64,000 bases of DNA from Ostreococcus mediterraneus (lineage: Eukaryota > Chlorophyta > Mamiellophyceae > Mamiellales > Bathycoccaceae). Below the pieces are notes generated by a model, which was not told where the DNA came from, ran no database searches, and saw nothing but the letters and a program-made list of their open reading frames with translations. The DNA is taken from contig WMKK01000009.1 of NCBI GenBank assembly GCA_012295225.1, positions 579,909-643,908 on the forward strand, given 5' to 3'. Position 1 is the first letter of the stretch. The number at the start of each line of letters is the position of its first letter. Shown here one piece after another: positions 49,318 to 58,968 of this stretch. Position numbers and translations under genes: made by a program.

Positions 49318-50556
49318 TTACGCATCCCGGCGCATTTTTCGAACGAGATTGGGCTCTGTGTAGTTCACGCGCACCCCTCGCGAGGGCCGCGATGCGTCCC
49401 GCCGCGGCGGCGAAGCTTTCCAAATTTGTGGCTTTGACGCCGGTAACGCGGCGACGATATCCTTTGGTGACGATACCGGCGCGCGTTCGGGCGAGAGCGT
49501 GCACACATGGTCGATCGGTGTCTTAACGTCTGCACTGCTCTCACTCGTACCGGTGCTTGACGGCGACGACGGCTTCGACGAAGCCGTCGAAGCCGAAGCC
49601 GAAGTCAAATCGAGGCCTGGCGAACGCGGATCGTCGTCGCTCAGCGTCGTCGTCGCAGCCGTCCCATGCGAATCCTCCGAACGACTCGTATGACTGGTGC
49701 GTTCGCACACTTCAACGTCTTCGCGTCGTAGTTTCACCTTGAGGCTCGGTTCAGCGTAATTAATCTGTTTCAACGCGTGTCGCGCTCGAAGCGCTCGAAT
49801 CGCAATCGATCCCGTCGGCGAACCGCGAATCGCAATCTCTTCCGACTTCACCTTGACTTCTCTCGCTCGAGCATCGCGCACCGCGTCACGCACGCGCTGT
49901 GCATGCAAATCCACTTCCACCGCGCGAAGAGCGCGTAAAATCTCCGCCGCATCAATCATCCTAAAGTCATCGTCCGCGTCCGAATCGGCGCGCACGTCCA
50001 ATGTCTCCGTCTCCATCATCGTCGCCTTCCCACTCGTCGACCGCCGCCGCTCGCGCCCACGCCCATTCGCGAGCTCGCATTCCAACGCCCTCACGCGCGC
50101 GCGTAACGCCCCAACCTCGCGCGTCGTCGCATCTAAAGCCGCGCGCGTCGTCTCCAGCGCGCGCGTCGCGTCGCGCTCCGCGAGTGCCCACAACACCTTC
50201 TCCCCCTCGAATTGTCGTCGAACCACGACGAGCGCCGCGGCGAGCGCGCGCTCAGACGCCACCGCCGCATCCGCGCGCGCATTCGCGGCGTTCGACGACG
50301 CGCGAAGCTGTGCGAACGACGCGCATCGGCGCGTTGGCGTCGTCAGTCATCCACGTCGCGGTGCACAGATTCGTTCGCATCGTCGTCGCACCTGCGTGTT
50401 CGCCTTGGCGAGCTCGGCGTTGACGGCGGCGAAGCGCGCGGTGAGGGTTTTAGACGGCGTCTTCGCGCGCGCCGCGTCCGTGGGCATCGCGCGCGCGAGT
50501 GTGGAGGCGCGAATGCGCGACGTGGGCACAGGCGATGCGTGATCGACATTCGGCAT
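49318..50556 (-). CDS. SGO: Shugoshin-like protein with two SGO-type C-terminal motifs, two exons
   Basis: Join of 50392..50556 and 49318..50307 on the minus strand, 384 residues. Exon 1 ends with LTARFAAVNAELAKANTQ at a GTGCG donor. Exon 2 resumes in phase 0 with LRASSNAANARADAAVASER and a coiled coil. Together they resemble the shugoshin N-terminal coiled coil. The basic C-terminal SGO motif occurs twice: INYAEPSLKVKLRR (mid-protein) and VNYTEPNLVRKMRR just before the stop. Shugoshins protect centromeric cohesin from separase with PP2A. The linker is Ser/Pro/Asp-rich. The start is uncertain; ATG 50727 or 50487 are alternatives. The intron has ACTGACG at 50341-50347. Confidence 0.75.
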
Positions 50557-50702
50557 TCGTACGCGCGCGCGTACGCGAGCGACGGACGCGACGGACGCGA
50601 CGGACGCGTGGCGATTACCCGGTGACGCGACTTTCGGCGCGTGAGTGCGCACGCGACGGCGTTTGCTTCGCGCACGGGGCGTCGTGGTCGTAGAGATTAG
50701 CG

Positions 50703-51250
50703 ATGGATAGAGCGATGACGATGGCATCGCGACTCACGCCGGCGTCGGTATCGTCGTCGTCGACGCGCGTCGTCGCACGTTCGGGTCGTCGTCCGGCGCA
50801 CCTCTCACGCACGCCACGGGTGACGCGCGTCAAGGGCGCCAAAGGCGATGACGACGCGCGGCAAGGCGCACAAGATGGGAAACGGGATTGGGACGGCGCG
50901 TGGGACGCGTTCAAGCGCGATTTTGTCGGCTCGGATGCGAAAATGCCGAGCGATTACGTCGATATGAGCTTTAAATCGAGCAGGTGCGATTGTCTTACAA
51001 CATCTCACACGCACTCGCGCGCGTGAACGCACTCGAGAGACTGACGACATGGTCGTACGCACGCAGACGCGCGCCCGACGCCGACGCCAAGGATCGCATT
51101 CGCGCCGACGAAGATTTAGTCTTAAACTGGTGGACATCCCCCAAATTCGCCGTCGCGGGCGTCGGTGCGGCGGCTTTACTTTTATTCTTATTCGTCGTCG
51201 TCATTGGACCGCCGCCGAGCGATGGACGATGCACTTTACCGTGGTGTTGA
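50703..51250 (+). CDS. Plastid single-pass membrane protein of unknown function, two exons
   Basis: Join 50703..50983 and 51067..51250, 154 residues. The first 45 residues are a transit peptide (MASRLTPASVSSSSTRVVAR). Exon 1 ends in phase 2 after VDMSFKSS; exon 2 continues RRAPDADAKDRIRADEDLVL. A membrane helix (KFAVAGVGAAALLLFLFVVV) precedes IGPPPSDGRCTLPWC, a short Cys-containing end. DWDGAWDAFKRDFVGS lies before the junction. I do not know the family. The intron has donor GTGCG and ACTGACG at 51040-51046. It diverges from the shugoshin gene. Confidence 0.75.
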
Positions 51251-51925
51251 AGACGTCGGACGAGCCCGCGCCCAGCCGACGACCGCGCGCTCTTACGCGT
51301 CTCGCGCGTCTTCCACCGCGTCTCGCGCCGCGAACGCGCGTCCAGTGCCTGCAGGCGAACGTTACGCGCATCGCCGCGCGCGTTCCCGTGCGCTGTCGCC
51401 CCCCGACGCCTCGCGCGCGCGCGCACGCCGTCGTACAACCGACGCCGTTGGTGTGCCACGTCAGATTCAACAACCGCTCCCGCGAAATATCTTCTCGTAG
51501 TTTAATACCACAACCCTCTATTTATGTTTACGATTTCCCACGACGCGCACTTTTCGCCCATGTCGTCGCATCGCCGTCGCGCGCATCGCCGCATACGACG
51601 CCGCGCGACGTCGCTCGATCGCATCGCGCGCGCGACGCGCATTCGAGCGTTTTTCGCGCATCGCATTCACCGCTCGATAGGCTCGGCGTAAAGCGCGGGG
51701 CGACGCGAGACGCGCGAACGCGGGGCGAGGGGCGATTAGGTAATCGGTCACGGTGCCGGTGGGTTGACGATTTCGAGCACTTTGTGCGCCGTGGACGACG
51801 CGTTCGCGTGACGTCAGTGCCTTTGCGCGTCGCGAACGACGCATACGTGTAAGGGCTACGCGTGGTGCGCGCGTGGGGCGAGTGCAGGCGCGAGCGTGGC
51901 GCGGGACGGTGGGTAATCAGTGGAC
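51251..51925. other. Gap between plastid membrane protein gene and AP2 gene
   Basis: The stretch up to about 51517 holds open frames of arginine-rich composition but no recognisable protein. From 51518 to 51844 a basic open frame on the minus strand may be a gene and is listed separately. I see no RNA gene. Confidence 0.5.
51518..51844 (-). CDS. Possible small basic protein (tentative)
   Basis: The product would have 108 residues, very Arg/Ala-rich, ATG at 51844. The middle (TGTVTDYLIAPRPAFARL, SPRALRRAYRAVNAMREKRS) is more ordered than random shadows, and the end (GRKVRVVGNRKHK) looks like a ribosomal or nuclear tail. There is no family match I can name and no flanking exon evidence. It could be a spurious frame in GC-rich DNA. 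Confidence 0.35.
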   Translation of the reverse strand: MRRSRRAKALTSRERVVHGAQSARNRQPTGTVTDYLIAPRPAFARLASPRALRRAYRAVNAMREKRSNARRARDAIERRRAASYAAMRATAMRRHGRKVRVVGNRKHK

Positions 51926-52840
51926 ATGATGCACGCGCGAGACCGCGTCGGTAGAGACGCGAGCGCGGACGCGCGCGACCGCGGATCGACGAGGAGTTCG
52001 TCTGCGCGGTCGAGTAAGACATTGAAGGCATCACCGTCTGAGAGTGAAGTGGGTGATAGAGCGCGAGAGGATGATGATGGTGGTGGTGGTGGTGATGGAC
52101 CGCAAGGGAGCGACGGCGGGAGTAAATCGCCGAGCGAGAATGAGTCCGAGGCGTCGGGCAAGTCGCGAAACGTTTCGGTGAAAGATTTGGTGACGAATTT
52201 GAAGGCACAGGCGCGTAGACATGATTCGAGAACGTCGCCGTATCGCGGTGTATCGTTATTGCGTCAAACTGGAAAATATCACGCGCAAATTAACGTGCAA
52301 AGGAAACAGATTCATTTGGGTTTCTTTTTCAGCGAGGAGGAGGCGGCGCGAGCGTACGACAGGGCGGCGATATTCAAAGCTTCCGTGGAAGGTGGAGTGA
52401 TATGTACGAATATGGATATCAATGAGTACAGAGATGAGATCCCAGCCTTGCAGAGCATGACACAACCCGAGCTTTTACAAATGTTGCACGCGATGAAGTT
52501 GAAATCAAACGAAAAGCAAGCGCCGCCGTCGCCGCGCAAAATGCCAAAAGCACCGGCGCGGACGAGTACAAACGCCAAGATGGAACGTAAGGCAGGAGTC
52601 GTGCTTCCTCCACCACCTCCAGCGATGAAAATTGAAAAACGTTCATCTGGAAGTAGTCCATCGAGCTCGACGCAAGACGTCGGGAGCCCGAGGTTTGATG
52701 CCTTGAGCACGGCGGTGTCAAAGTTTTCTGACGATTCCATCGATTTTCACCCATGTCCCGTACCCGCGGTCGTCGATTTGCATTTAAGCAAACGTCGCCG
52801 TACACGAATTCAGCCGCAACAAGCGCCCGCCATGGCGTGA
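51926..52840 (+). CDS. AP2/ERF-domain transcription factor
   Basis: The product has 304 residues from ATG 51926. One AP2 domain lies at about residue 102-170: SPYRGVSLLRQTGKYHAQIN, QIHLGFFFSEEEAARAYDRA and AIFKASVEGGVICTNMDI, EYRDEI. YRGV, the WLG-like HLGFF and AARAYD blocks are the DNA-contact core. The N-terminus is Ser/Asp/Gly-rich, with a GGGGGDG run. The C-terminal half is Pro/Lys/Ser-rich (PPSPRKMPKAPAR, VLPPPPPAMKI) with a basic end KRRRTRI. Single-AP2 proteins of this type are common in green algae; the target is unknown. Confidence 0.92.
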   Translation: MMHARDRVGRDASADARDRGSTRSSSARSSKTLKASPSESEVGDRAREDDDGGGGGDGPQGSDGGSKSPSENESEASGKSRNVSVKDLVTNLKAQARRHDSRTSPYRGVSLLRQTGKYHAQINVQRKQIHLGFFFSEEEAARAYDRAAIFKASVEGGVICTNMDINEYRDEIPALQSMTQPELLQMLHAMKLKSNEKQAPPSPRKMPKAPARTSTNAKMERKAGVVLPPPPPAMKIEKRSSGSSPSSSTQDVGSPRFDALSTAVSKFSDDSIDFHPCPVPAVVDLHLSKRRRTRIQPQQAPAMA

Positions 52841-53090
52841 GCGAAACTATGATCTGTACCGTACAAAATTTTTTGTCTCTCAACCTTGTACAACTGCTTT
52901 TTTTCTTGAAACGTTATCTTGACACGATCAATACCGTGTAGCGAGCCCCGTACGACCGGCGCGCGTGTATCATTTGCCGCCGGCGTCGAACCAAGCCTAG
53001 GACGAAGCGTCAGTCTTCATCATGTTATATTTATACGCATCGTCAAAAAATTTCACTTTATTACAACACGCGGCTACTCGACCAGGATGG

Positions 53091-53678
53091 TTACTTTTTC
53101 CCTTTCTTTGTCGCTTTCCCCGACACTTTTCCCGCGACTCCGGCGCGTTTTTTTGCACCACTACTTTTCCCCGCTTTCCCCTTGCCCTCATCGCCGTCGT
53201 CTTTGTCGTCATCATCGTCAACCTTTTCGAGCGCCGCCCGTAACAACGTCGTGGCGCGTTCCGCCCCATCCTTCCCACCACCCGCGCGAATCATCCGCCC
53301 TGCCGCGCGCACATCAACCTTAGCCTTCCGAACACCCACGTGTGCCCCAATCTCGCCGTCACCCACGCGTGCGCGCACGTCTTCAATCTTTTTCGCGTAC
53401 GCCTCCACCCGAGCCGCCTCCTTCGCGCACGCGTGCGCCCCCGGCTCCACCCCCAACGTCTTCAAATACAGCGCAAACAACGCCGTCATCGCGCGAGCAG
53501 CTTCAAGATGCACCAATGCACGCTCCAATGGACGGAGTTTACGCTCCACCGCGCGCCGATCGGCGTCAGTAAACGGTTCGAGCGCGCGCTCCATCGACGC
53601 AATCGCCTTCTTGCACGCATCTAACGCGTCAACCGCGCTCGGTGGAAGCGCGCTCGCGTCCGCGGCGGCGGGTGCCAT
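53091..53678 (-). CDS. LRP1: C1D/LRP1-type nuclear exosome cofactor
   Basis: The product has 195 residues. The C1D/Sas10 domain (about 15-125) shows DACKKAIASMERALEPF, RKLRPLERALVHLEAARAMT, LFALYLKTLGVEP and KEAARVEAYAKKIED. The acidic stretch (DDDDDKDDGDEGKGK) and Lys-rich tail (KKRAGVAGKVSGKATKKGKK) fit an RNA- or exosome-binding protein. In yeast and humans LRP1/C1D supports the RRP6-dependent nuclear exosome in processing stable RNAs. It diverges from HPPD over 280 bases. Confidence 0.88.
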   Translation of the reverse strand: MAPAAADASALPPSAVDALDACKKAIASMERALEPFTDADRRAVERKLRPLERALVHLEAARAMTALFALYLKTLGVEPGAHACAKEAARVEAYAKKIEDVRARVGDGEIGAHVGVRKAKVDVRAAGRMIRAGGGKDGAERATTLLRAALEKVDDDDDKDDGDEGKGKAGKSSGAKKRAGVAGKVSGKATKKGKK

Positions 53679-53958
53679 CGCGTGCGATGTGGTCTCGGTC
53701 TCGCTCGCGGCGTCGCGGGCGCGGGCGTGCGCGGGTGGCGACGCGCGGCGGCGGTGCGTTGTGGCGGCGGCCTATTAAAAGACAAACGCGACAGACGCCG
53801 ACGCACGGGACGCGACTCGCGCCACCGCCGCCGCCGACACCGACACCGACGCGCAGGGCGGACGCGCGCGCCGTGAACGTCGACCGCCGTCGTCGTGCGC
53901 CAGCCACCGCCGCCGCCGCCGTCGTCGTCGCCGTCGCCGTCGTTGGATAAAGCGAACG

Positions 53959-55260
53959 ATGACGTCGCCGCATGTCACGGCACGAAAACTCGTCGGGCAC
54001 GCCAATTTCGTGCGCTCAAACCCGTGCAGCGACGCGTTCGAGGTGAAGAGGTTTCATCACATCGAATTCTTCGCGGGTGACGCCACGAACGCGGCGTCGA
54101 GGTTCGGGGTGGGGCTCGGCATGGGGTTGGCGTGTAAGAGCGACGCGTCGACGGGGAACGGCGCGTTCGCGTCGTACGTGATGAAATCGAACGATTTGGT
54201 GTTTGCGTTTACGGCACCGTATGATGTGAAGGATGAGTTTGACGTGCGCGCGCGGGGAGGGGATTCGGTGGCGCATCCGGGGCACACGTGTGCGCAGTTG
54301 AGAGAATTTTTTGAGACGCACGGATTTGGCGCGCGCGCCGTCGGGTTGGAAGTGAGCGACGCTCGAGTGGCGTTTGAAGAGTCCGTGAAGCGTGGCGCGC
54401 GCGCGGTGTTAGCGCCGGTTGAGCTCAAGCATACCAAGGATGATGGGTGCGTGAAAGGTGGGCAGATTATTTCCGAAGTTGAATTGTACGGGGACGTCGT
54501 GCTTCGATTTGTGAGCGCCGTGGACGGCTTCGACGGAGACTATTTATGCAACTACGTCGCCGTGCGCGATGTGCCAGAGGTTTCTTACGGGTTGCAGCGT
54601 CTCGATCACGCCGTCGGGAACGTGCATGAGCTGTTGAAGACGGTGGATTACATTGCCAACTTTACTGGCTTTCACGAATTCGCCGAGTTTACCGCCGAAG
54701 ACATTGGCACCATCGACAGCGGGTTGAACAGCATGGTTCTCGCGAACAACAACGAGTTTGTGTTGCTTCCAGTGAACGAACCCACATTTGGTACGAAGCG
54801 TAAGAGTCAAATCCAAACGTACCTTGAGCAAAACAACGGACCGGGATTGCAGCATTTGGCGCTCAAGACGAATGATATTTTTGCCACGGTGCGCGAGATG
54901 CGCAAGTATTCCTTCATGCGAGGCGGTTTCGATTTTCAAGCGCCTGCGAGCGATGGATACTACCAAACACTCAAAGACCGAATTGGTGACGCGTTGACAG
55001 ATAAAGAGTACGCCCTGGTCGAAGAGCTTGGGTTGCTCGTGGACAGGGATGATCAAGGCGTGCTGATTCAAGTGTTCACCAAGCCCGTTTCGGACCGGCC
55101 GACTATATTTTTAGAAATTATTCAACGCGTAGGCTGCATGCGCAGCAAAGAAAACTCAGAGGAGAAAGAGCAAGCTGCCGGGTGCGGCGGCTTTGGTAAA
55201 GGTAACTTTACGGAGCTCTTCAAATCGATCGAAGCGTACGAGAAAACGCTCGAGCTCTAG
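53959..55260 (+). CDS. HPD: 4-Hydroxyphenylpyruvate dioxygenase (HPPD)
   Basis: The product has 433 residues, normal for plant HPPD. Two vicinal-oxygen-chelate domains are present. The N-terminal one has KRFHHIEFFAGDATNAASRF and FGARAVGLEVSDARVAFE. The C-terminal catalytic domain has LDHAVGNV (iron His at about 217), GLQHLALKTNDIF (His at about 299) and FLEIIQRVG (Glu at about 386), the complete Fe(II) triad. It ends GFGKGNFTELFKSIE, the gating C-terminal helix. It converts 4-hydroxyphenylpyruvate to homogentisate, the precursor of plastoquinone and tocopherols and a step of tyrosine breakdown. No clear transit peptide is seen, so a cytosolic location is possible. Confidence 0.97.
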   Translation: MTSPHVTARKLVGHANFVRSNPCSDAFEVKRFHHIEFFAGDATNAASRFGVGLGMGLACKSDASTGNGAFASYVMKSNDLVFAFTAPYDVKDEFDVRARGGDSVAHPGHTCAQLREFFETHGFGARAVGLEVSDARVAFEESVKRGARAVLAPVELKHTKDDGCVKGGQIISEVELYGDVVLRFVSAVDGFDGDYLCNYVAVRDVPEVSYGLQRLDHAVGNVHELLKTVDYIANFTGFHEFAEFTAEDIGTIDSGLNSMVLANNNEFVLLPVNEPTFGTKRKSQIQTYLEQNNGPGLQHLALKTNDIFATVREMRKYSFMRGGFDFQAPASDGYYQTLKDRIGDALTDKEYALVEELGLLVDRDDQGVLIQVFTKPVSDRPTIFLEIIQRVGCMRSKENSEEKEQAAGCGGFGKGNFTELFKSIEAYEKTLEL

Positions 55261-55354
55261 TCGCCGCCCGCGTTGTTGTTGAGTGTCAATACACACAAGT
55301 CATTCATATTTGCATTTCATCATCGTCAATATCGCTAAAAGCTACTGGACATCA

Positions 55355-57350
55355 TCAAATGAACGCGAACGGGTTATCTTGCGAGTACTGTGTTGGCGCC
55401 ACAGGTGCTGGTGCGGGTGCTGGTGGCATCGGCATTCCCGTCGCAGGATTCAACTGCACCGCCGCGGCGCTCGGCGGTGGAGAGTCAACCGGCGCAAACG
55501 CGAACGAGTCGCCCGCAGCATGCACTTTCATATCCTCGAACATGATCGCTTGGTGATAATCCACCGCTGGCGCCATCGATGGTGGTTGCGACGCCGGCAT
55601 TGGGAAACCCATTGGTCCGAGGTTAACTGCAGGCGTCGGCGCCGGAGGAGCTATGGTCTTCTGTTCTGGAGCCAGTGGCGGTTGAGGCACAGCAGGTTCA
55701 GGCGCAAACGGTTGAGATACAACCGGTACATGCGCTGCTTGCACTGGCTGCGGCATCGCTGGTGCTGGTTGCGGAGGTTGTTGACTAGGAACGACAGGCT
55801 TAATACCCGTCAAAGCGCCAAAGGACTCAAATGGATCTGGAGGCGCCGGCGCTTGCTCCACCACTTGTTGCGGTGGTTGTTGCGGCACTGCCATGCCCGG
55901 CATCTGCATTCCCGGCATCTGCATTCCCGGCATCTGCATTTGCGGCGGCATTCCTGGCATTTGCATTTGTTGCGGCATTTGCATACCCGGCATTTGCATT
56001 TGTTGCGGCATTTGCATACCCGGCATTTGCATNTGTTGCGGCATTTGCATACCCGGCATTTGCATATGTTGCGGCATTTGCATATGTTGAGGCATGTGCA
56101 TACCCGGCATTTGCATTTGTTGCGGCGTGTGCGTTTGTTGTGGTATTTGCATTTGCTGTGGCATGTGCGCGTGCTGTGGCATGTGAGCGTGCGCTTGCGG
56201 CGGCGGCGCTTGTGGCGGGGGCGGCGTAATCGTCCAGAAGTCTTCCTCTAAAGGCGCGCGCGTTGTAGGCCCCGCTGGCGCCGCCTGCTCTACTGCTGGC
56301 ATCTCTTTAACTGGTGTTTCTATCGTCAATCCACCGAATAAGTCGGCTTGTTGAGTCGGTGGTGCCGTCCCTGGTTGGGCTACTGGTGCTTGCGCCGCGT
56401 ACGCCGAGCGCGGTGGAGCGGGCGGTGGAGCGAAGAACCCGCCCGTAGTAGTCACCGTGGCCGGCGCACTTGCCGGCGGTGGAATGTTGAACTGTACCGG
56501 CGGTGCAGCTGGTTGCGGCGGTGCATCGAACGAGCTCCAATCTGAGCCCCCAAACGCCGGAGGTGGAGCGTGTTGTTGCTGCTGCGGCGCCGCGGACGGT
56601 GTCGGCGAGTCGAACAACCCTCCGAACAAATCCGGCGCTGAAGTCGTCGCCAACGCAGGCACCGCCGTCGGTCTCGCCGTGCTCACCGCTGCCGGCGCCC
56701 CTTGATCGATGTGATACTTCTTCTCCGCGAAGACTTGTTTAATAAACGCCTTGCACCTCACCACGTCGCCGCACGTCGGCAACGGATAGCTAGGATCCCA
56801 TGCAGCTAAATACGTTCGACGCGCCTCATCATTTCCTTTCCTACGCAAAATCTCCACTTCCTCACTCGTAAACGTCGACGCACTGATGCTCTTGATTCTA
56901 AAATTAAAGTCTCGCCTGCGCTCGCAAAGTGTTTTTGTTTTCTCAGTCAGTCGTCGGAAAAGGTACGTGCACGAAACCCACTCGCGCTTCACGCCAACGC
57001 CACGCTCGTTCGACGCGAGCACACCGCGCACACGACGACTAGAAACGTACAATATTCCAGAACACCGCGTGCAGACAAATATACCCAAAGGAACGCACAC
57101 CGAGCGCGGTGCCTACGCGAAACGTCGACGACGCCGTCAGTCATCTCAACATAATCACTCCACGCATCGCGCGCGCGTCGTTTCCCGCGCTCTACACCGA
57201 CGACACAGACCACGCGACGTGCAAACGCTCCATGTATTCGCGCGCTCGCGCACGTACGAGTGATCCAGGGCCGGTGCACGTGACGCATTGTTTATTCCCT
57301 GGTAAACGGCTCAAGTCGGTCAACGCCTGTTCATTCTTATCGCGTTGCAT
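55355..57350 (-). CDS. AGFG/HRB-like ArfGAP with long Met-Pro-Gln repeats, three exons
   Basis: Join of 57258..57350, 57051..57112 and 55355..56915 on the minus strand, 571 residues. Exon 1 (MQRDKNEQALTDLSRLPGNK, then QCVTC) gives the first Cys pair. Exon 2 (APRSVCVPLGIFVCTRCSGI) gives the second pair. Exon 3 completes it with LRDFNFRIKSISASTFTSEE and NDEARRTYLAAWD. The joined finger is CX2CX19CX2C. The catalytic Arg of canonical ArfGAPs falls in an altered context, as in AGFG. Residues about 130-570 are Pro/Gln/Ala-rich, including DLFGGL motifs and a MQMPGMQMPQQ repeat (about 330-410). DPFESFG and NPFAF are NPF/DPF-type endocytic adaptor motifs. It is probably a clathrin-coat adaptor. One base (56034) is N inside the repeat. 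Both introns have GTACGT donors. Confidence 0.85.
55890..56190. repeat. Internal coding repeat for MQMPGMQMPQQ in the AGFG-like gene
   Basis: An irregular tandem repeat of 6- to 33-base units encodes alternating MQMP, GMQMP and QQMQMP blocks. An unresolved base (N) lies at 56034. Such repeats readily change copy number and are hard to assemble. Confidence 0.8.
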
Positions 57351-57600
57351 CGCGCGCGCGCGAGGTTGAGACGCGTGATGTGCGCGTCGAGGCGGCCGTC
57401 GCGATCGTCGCGCGCTCGTGTGCGTGCGATGCCACGGGCCTGCGCGAGGTCACCTCTGCGGGCTTGAATCACGAGATTTCGCCTCTGAGAACATTTTTTT
57501 ACACTGGATTACAACGAGCTATTACGTCGTCCGATTTTGGGCTACTATTCGTACATTCAGAGTAATACATGTCTGTCTAAAACACTAAAAGGCTATATTA

Positions 57601-58389
57601 TTAGTCTTCTTCGTCAAAGTATCTATCCTCGGCATCGCGTTCGATCTCTTTGGCCCAGTGGTCGTCGAGCGAGGCGTCGGCGTCCACGCGGGCGTAATCG
57701 AAACCTTCGTCTTCGCCCGCTAAAAATCGTTCACGCATCACGCGCTCGAAATCAGCCATGCGCTGAGCGTACTCGTGTTGCGAGAGGTATGCGGTGGATG
57801 TACCCTCCGAGGCGCGATAGTCGTCGATATCAAGCACGAACGTCGAGCGCTCTCGCGTCTCTTCGGCTTCCGCGTCCTCGTCGACGCGCTTCGGCGACGC
57901 CGATGCGTGCGGAGCGTCGTCATTCGACCCACCATCGCGCGTATCGACGTCCCACCCTTCAAACATCGCCCTACGCCACGCTTCTTCGCTCACGCGTCCG
58001 TCGCTCGACGCCACCGAACGCAAAGACGCGCCAAACGCGCGTCCGCCGCCAAACGCCGCCCCAAACGTCCCGCGCCCACCCTCGTCCACACCTCTCGCGT
58101 GCATCACCAAACCCTCAGCCTCTCTCGCGCGCGTCACAATCTCCCGAAACTCTCTCGCGTCCTCGCGCGCTAATATCGCCCCAGACACCGTCGCGCGCTC
58201 GCCCACGTCGTCATCAACATCATCATCGTCTTGATGCACCTCATCATCATCCTCGCGTCGCGCGTACACGCCCACCATGGTATCAAACAACCCCGGCGCG
58301 CGGCGTCGCATCGCACGCGATGCGAAATACCCGTCGCCATCCAGCGCGCGCGCCATGTGCGCGTGACGACGGTTACGAGGCGTCGACAT
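57601..58389 (-). CDS. CCDC97-like protein
   Basis: The product has 262 residues from ATG 58389. The N-terminal region (GYFASRAMRRRAPGLFDTMV) and C-terminal region (QHEYAQRMADFERVMRERFL, GEDEGFDYARVDADASLDD and DAEDRYFDEED) match the conserved CCDC97 C-terminal domain. In animals CCDC97 is linked to the SF3B part of the U2 snRNP. The middle is acidic and Gly-rich and looks disordered. It diverges from SMC1 over 579 bases. Confidence 0.8.
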   Translation of the reverse strand: MSTPRNRRHAHMARALDGDGYFASRAMRRRAPGLFDTMVGVYARREDDDEVHQDDDDVDDDVGERATVSGAILAREDAREFREIVTRAREAEGLVMHARGVDEGGRGTFGAAFGGGRAFGASLRSVASSDGRVSEEAWRRAMFEGWDVDTRDGGSNDDAPHASASPKRVDEDAEAEETRERSTFVLDIDDYRASEGTSTAYLSQHEYAQRMADFERVMRERFLAGEDEGFDYARVDADASLDDHWAKEIERDAEDRYFDEED

Positions 58390-58431
58390 CGACCCGCGCG
58401 CTGATGTGTGACGCAACGGTTTTGGGTTGAC

Positions 58432-58447
58432 GAGTCATGTATTGGTC
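58432..58447 (+). promoter_or_regulatory. GAGTCATGTATTGGTC promoter element, variant
   Basis: The element is the same as at 22648 except for one extra T between GAGTCATG and ATTGGTC. It lies 43 bases upstream of the CCDC97-like start codon. Confidence 0.5.
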
Positions 58448-58687
58448 AGAGTCCCACGACCGATAAGTTGTAACGAATAGTAAGAGTCCGTATATCCTAA
58501 GAGTACCGACATTTTATAACCACTGCACGCGCGTCGCTCGTCGACGTATTGAGCTAGGCAAACGGGGGACTTATTCCCGAGGGGTGACGCGAAGTTACCG
58601 CGGGGTGAGGACGTTTGGCCTTTGGAGGCTTAAATATTGCGAGGCGAGTGGAGGGGCGGCCGATCACCCTCTGAGTCCCTCGTTTTG

Positions 58688-58702
58688 GAGTCATGATTGG
58701 TC
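58688..58702 (+). promoter_or_regulatory. GAGTCATGATTGGTC promoter element
   Basis: This copy is identical over 15 bases to that at 22648. Both follow a GTTTTG-type sequence. It lies on the SMC1 side of the divergent gap. Confidence 0.55.
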
Positions 58703-58968
58703 AATCGGACCCATGCGACATTCAAACGATGCGACGCGTGCGCGCTGAGCTGTCCGTCGTCAGAGTTTCGCGCGCGCGCGAACGCACGAGCGCGCGAGTC
58801 TCGAACGGCGATCGCGTCGAACGCGGGACGTGCATTTCACGCGCGGTATCGTCGTCGTCGGCGGTGCGTGCGTGCGTGCGCGGGCGGTGACGGTGACGGT
58901 GCGGACGTGGCATCGATTTTGGATTTGAATTTGAATCGCGATTCAAAGCGCATCGTCGTTCGTGAGCG

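Larger units (their letters stand above)
58390..58968. other. 579-base divergent promoter region between CCDC97-like and SMC1 genes
   Basis: No gene is evident here. The stretch has a copy of the GAGTCATG-ATTGGTC element at each end: 58432-58447 near the CCDC97-like start and 58688-58702 toward SMC1. Between them are a TTAAATATT stretch and a GGGGGACTTATTCCC potential hairpin. The right part is GC-rich, with CGCG-rich open frames of no known family. SMC1 starts 266 bases after the second copy, so an untranslated leader or a small upstream frame may lie there. Confidence 0.6.

Noticed and set aside
51165-51500. Plus-strand frame after the plastid membrane protein gene
   Set aside because: It is Arg/Ala-rich with no domain and overlaps exon 2 of the upstream gene in another frame.
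55890-56190. Regularly spaced repeats considered as a CRISPR array
   Set aside because: Units are short, variable and in frame; they encode Met-Pro-Gln repeats in the AGFG-like protein, with no spacers.
57601-58430. Plus-strand 297-residue open frame
   Set aside because: It is the mirror of the CCDC97-like gene with Arg/Pro-rich low complexity.
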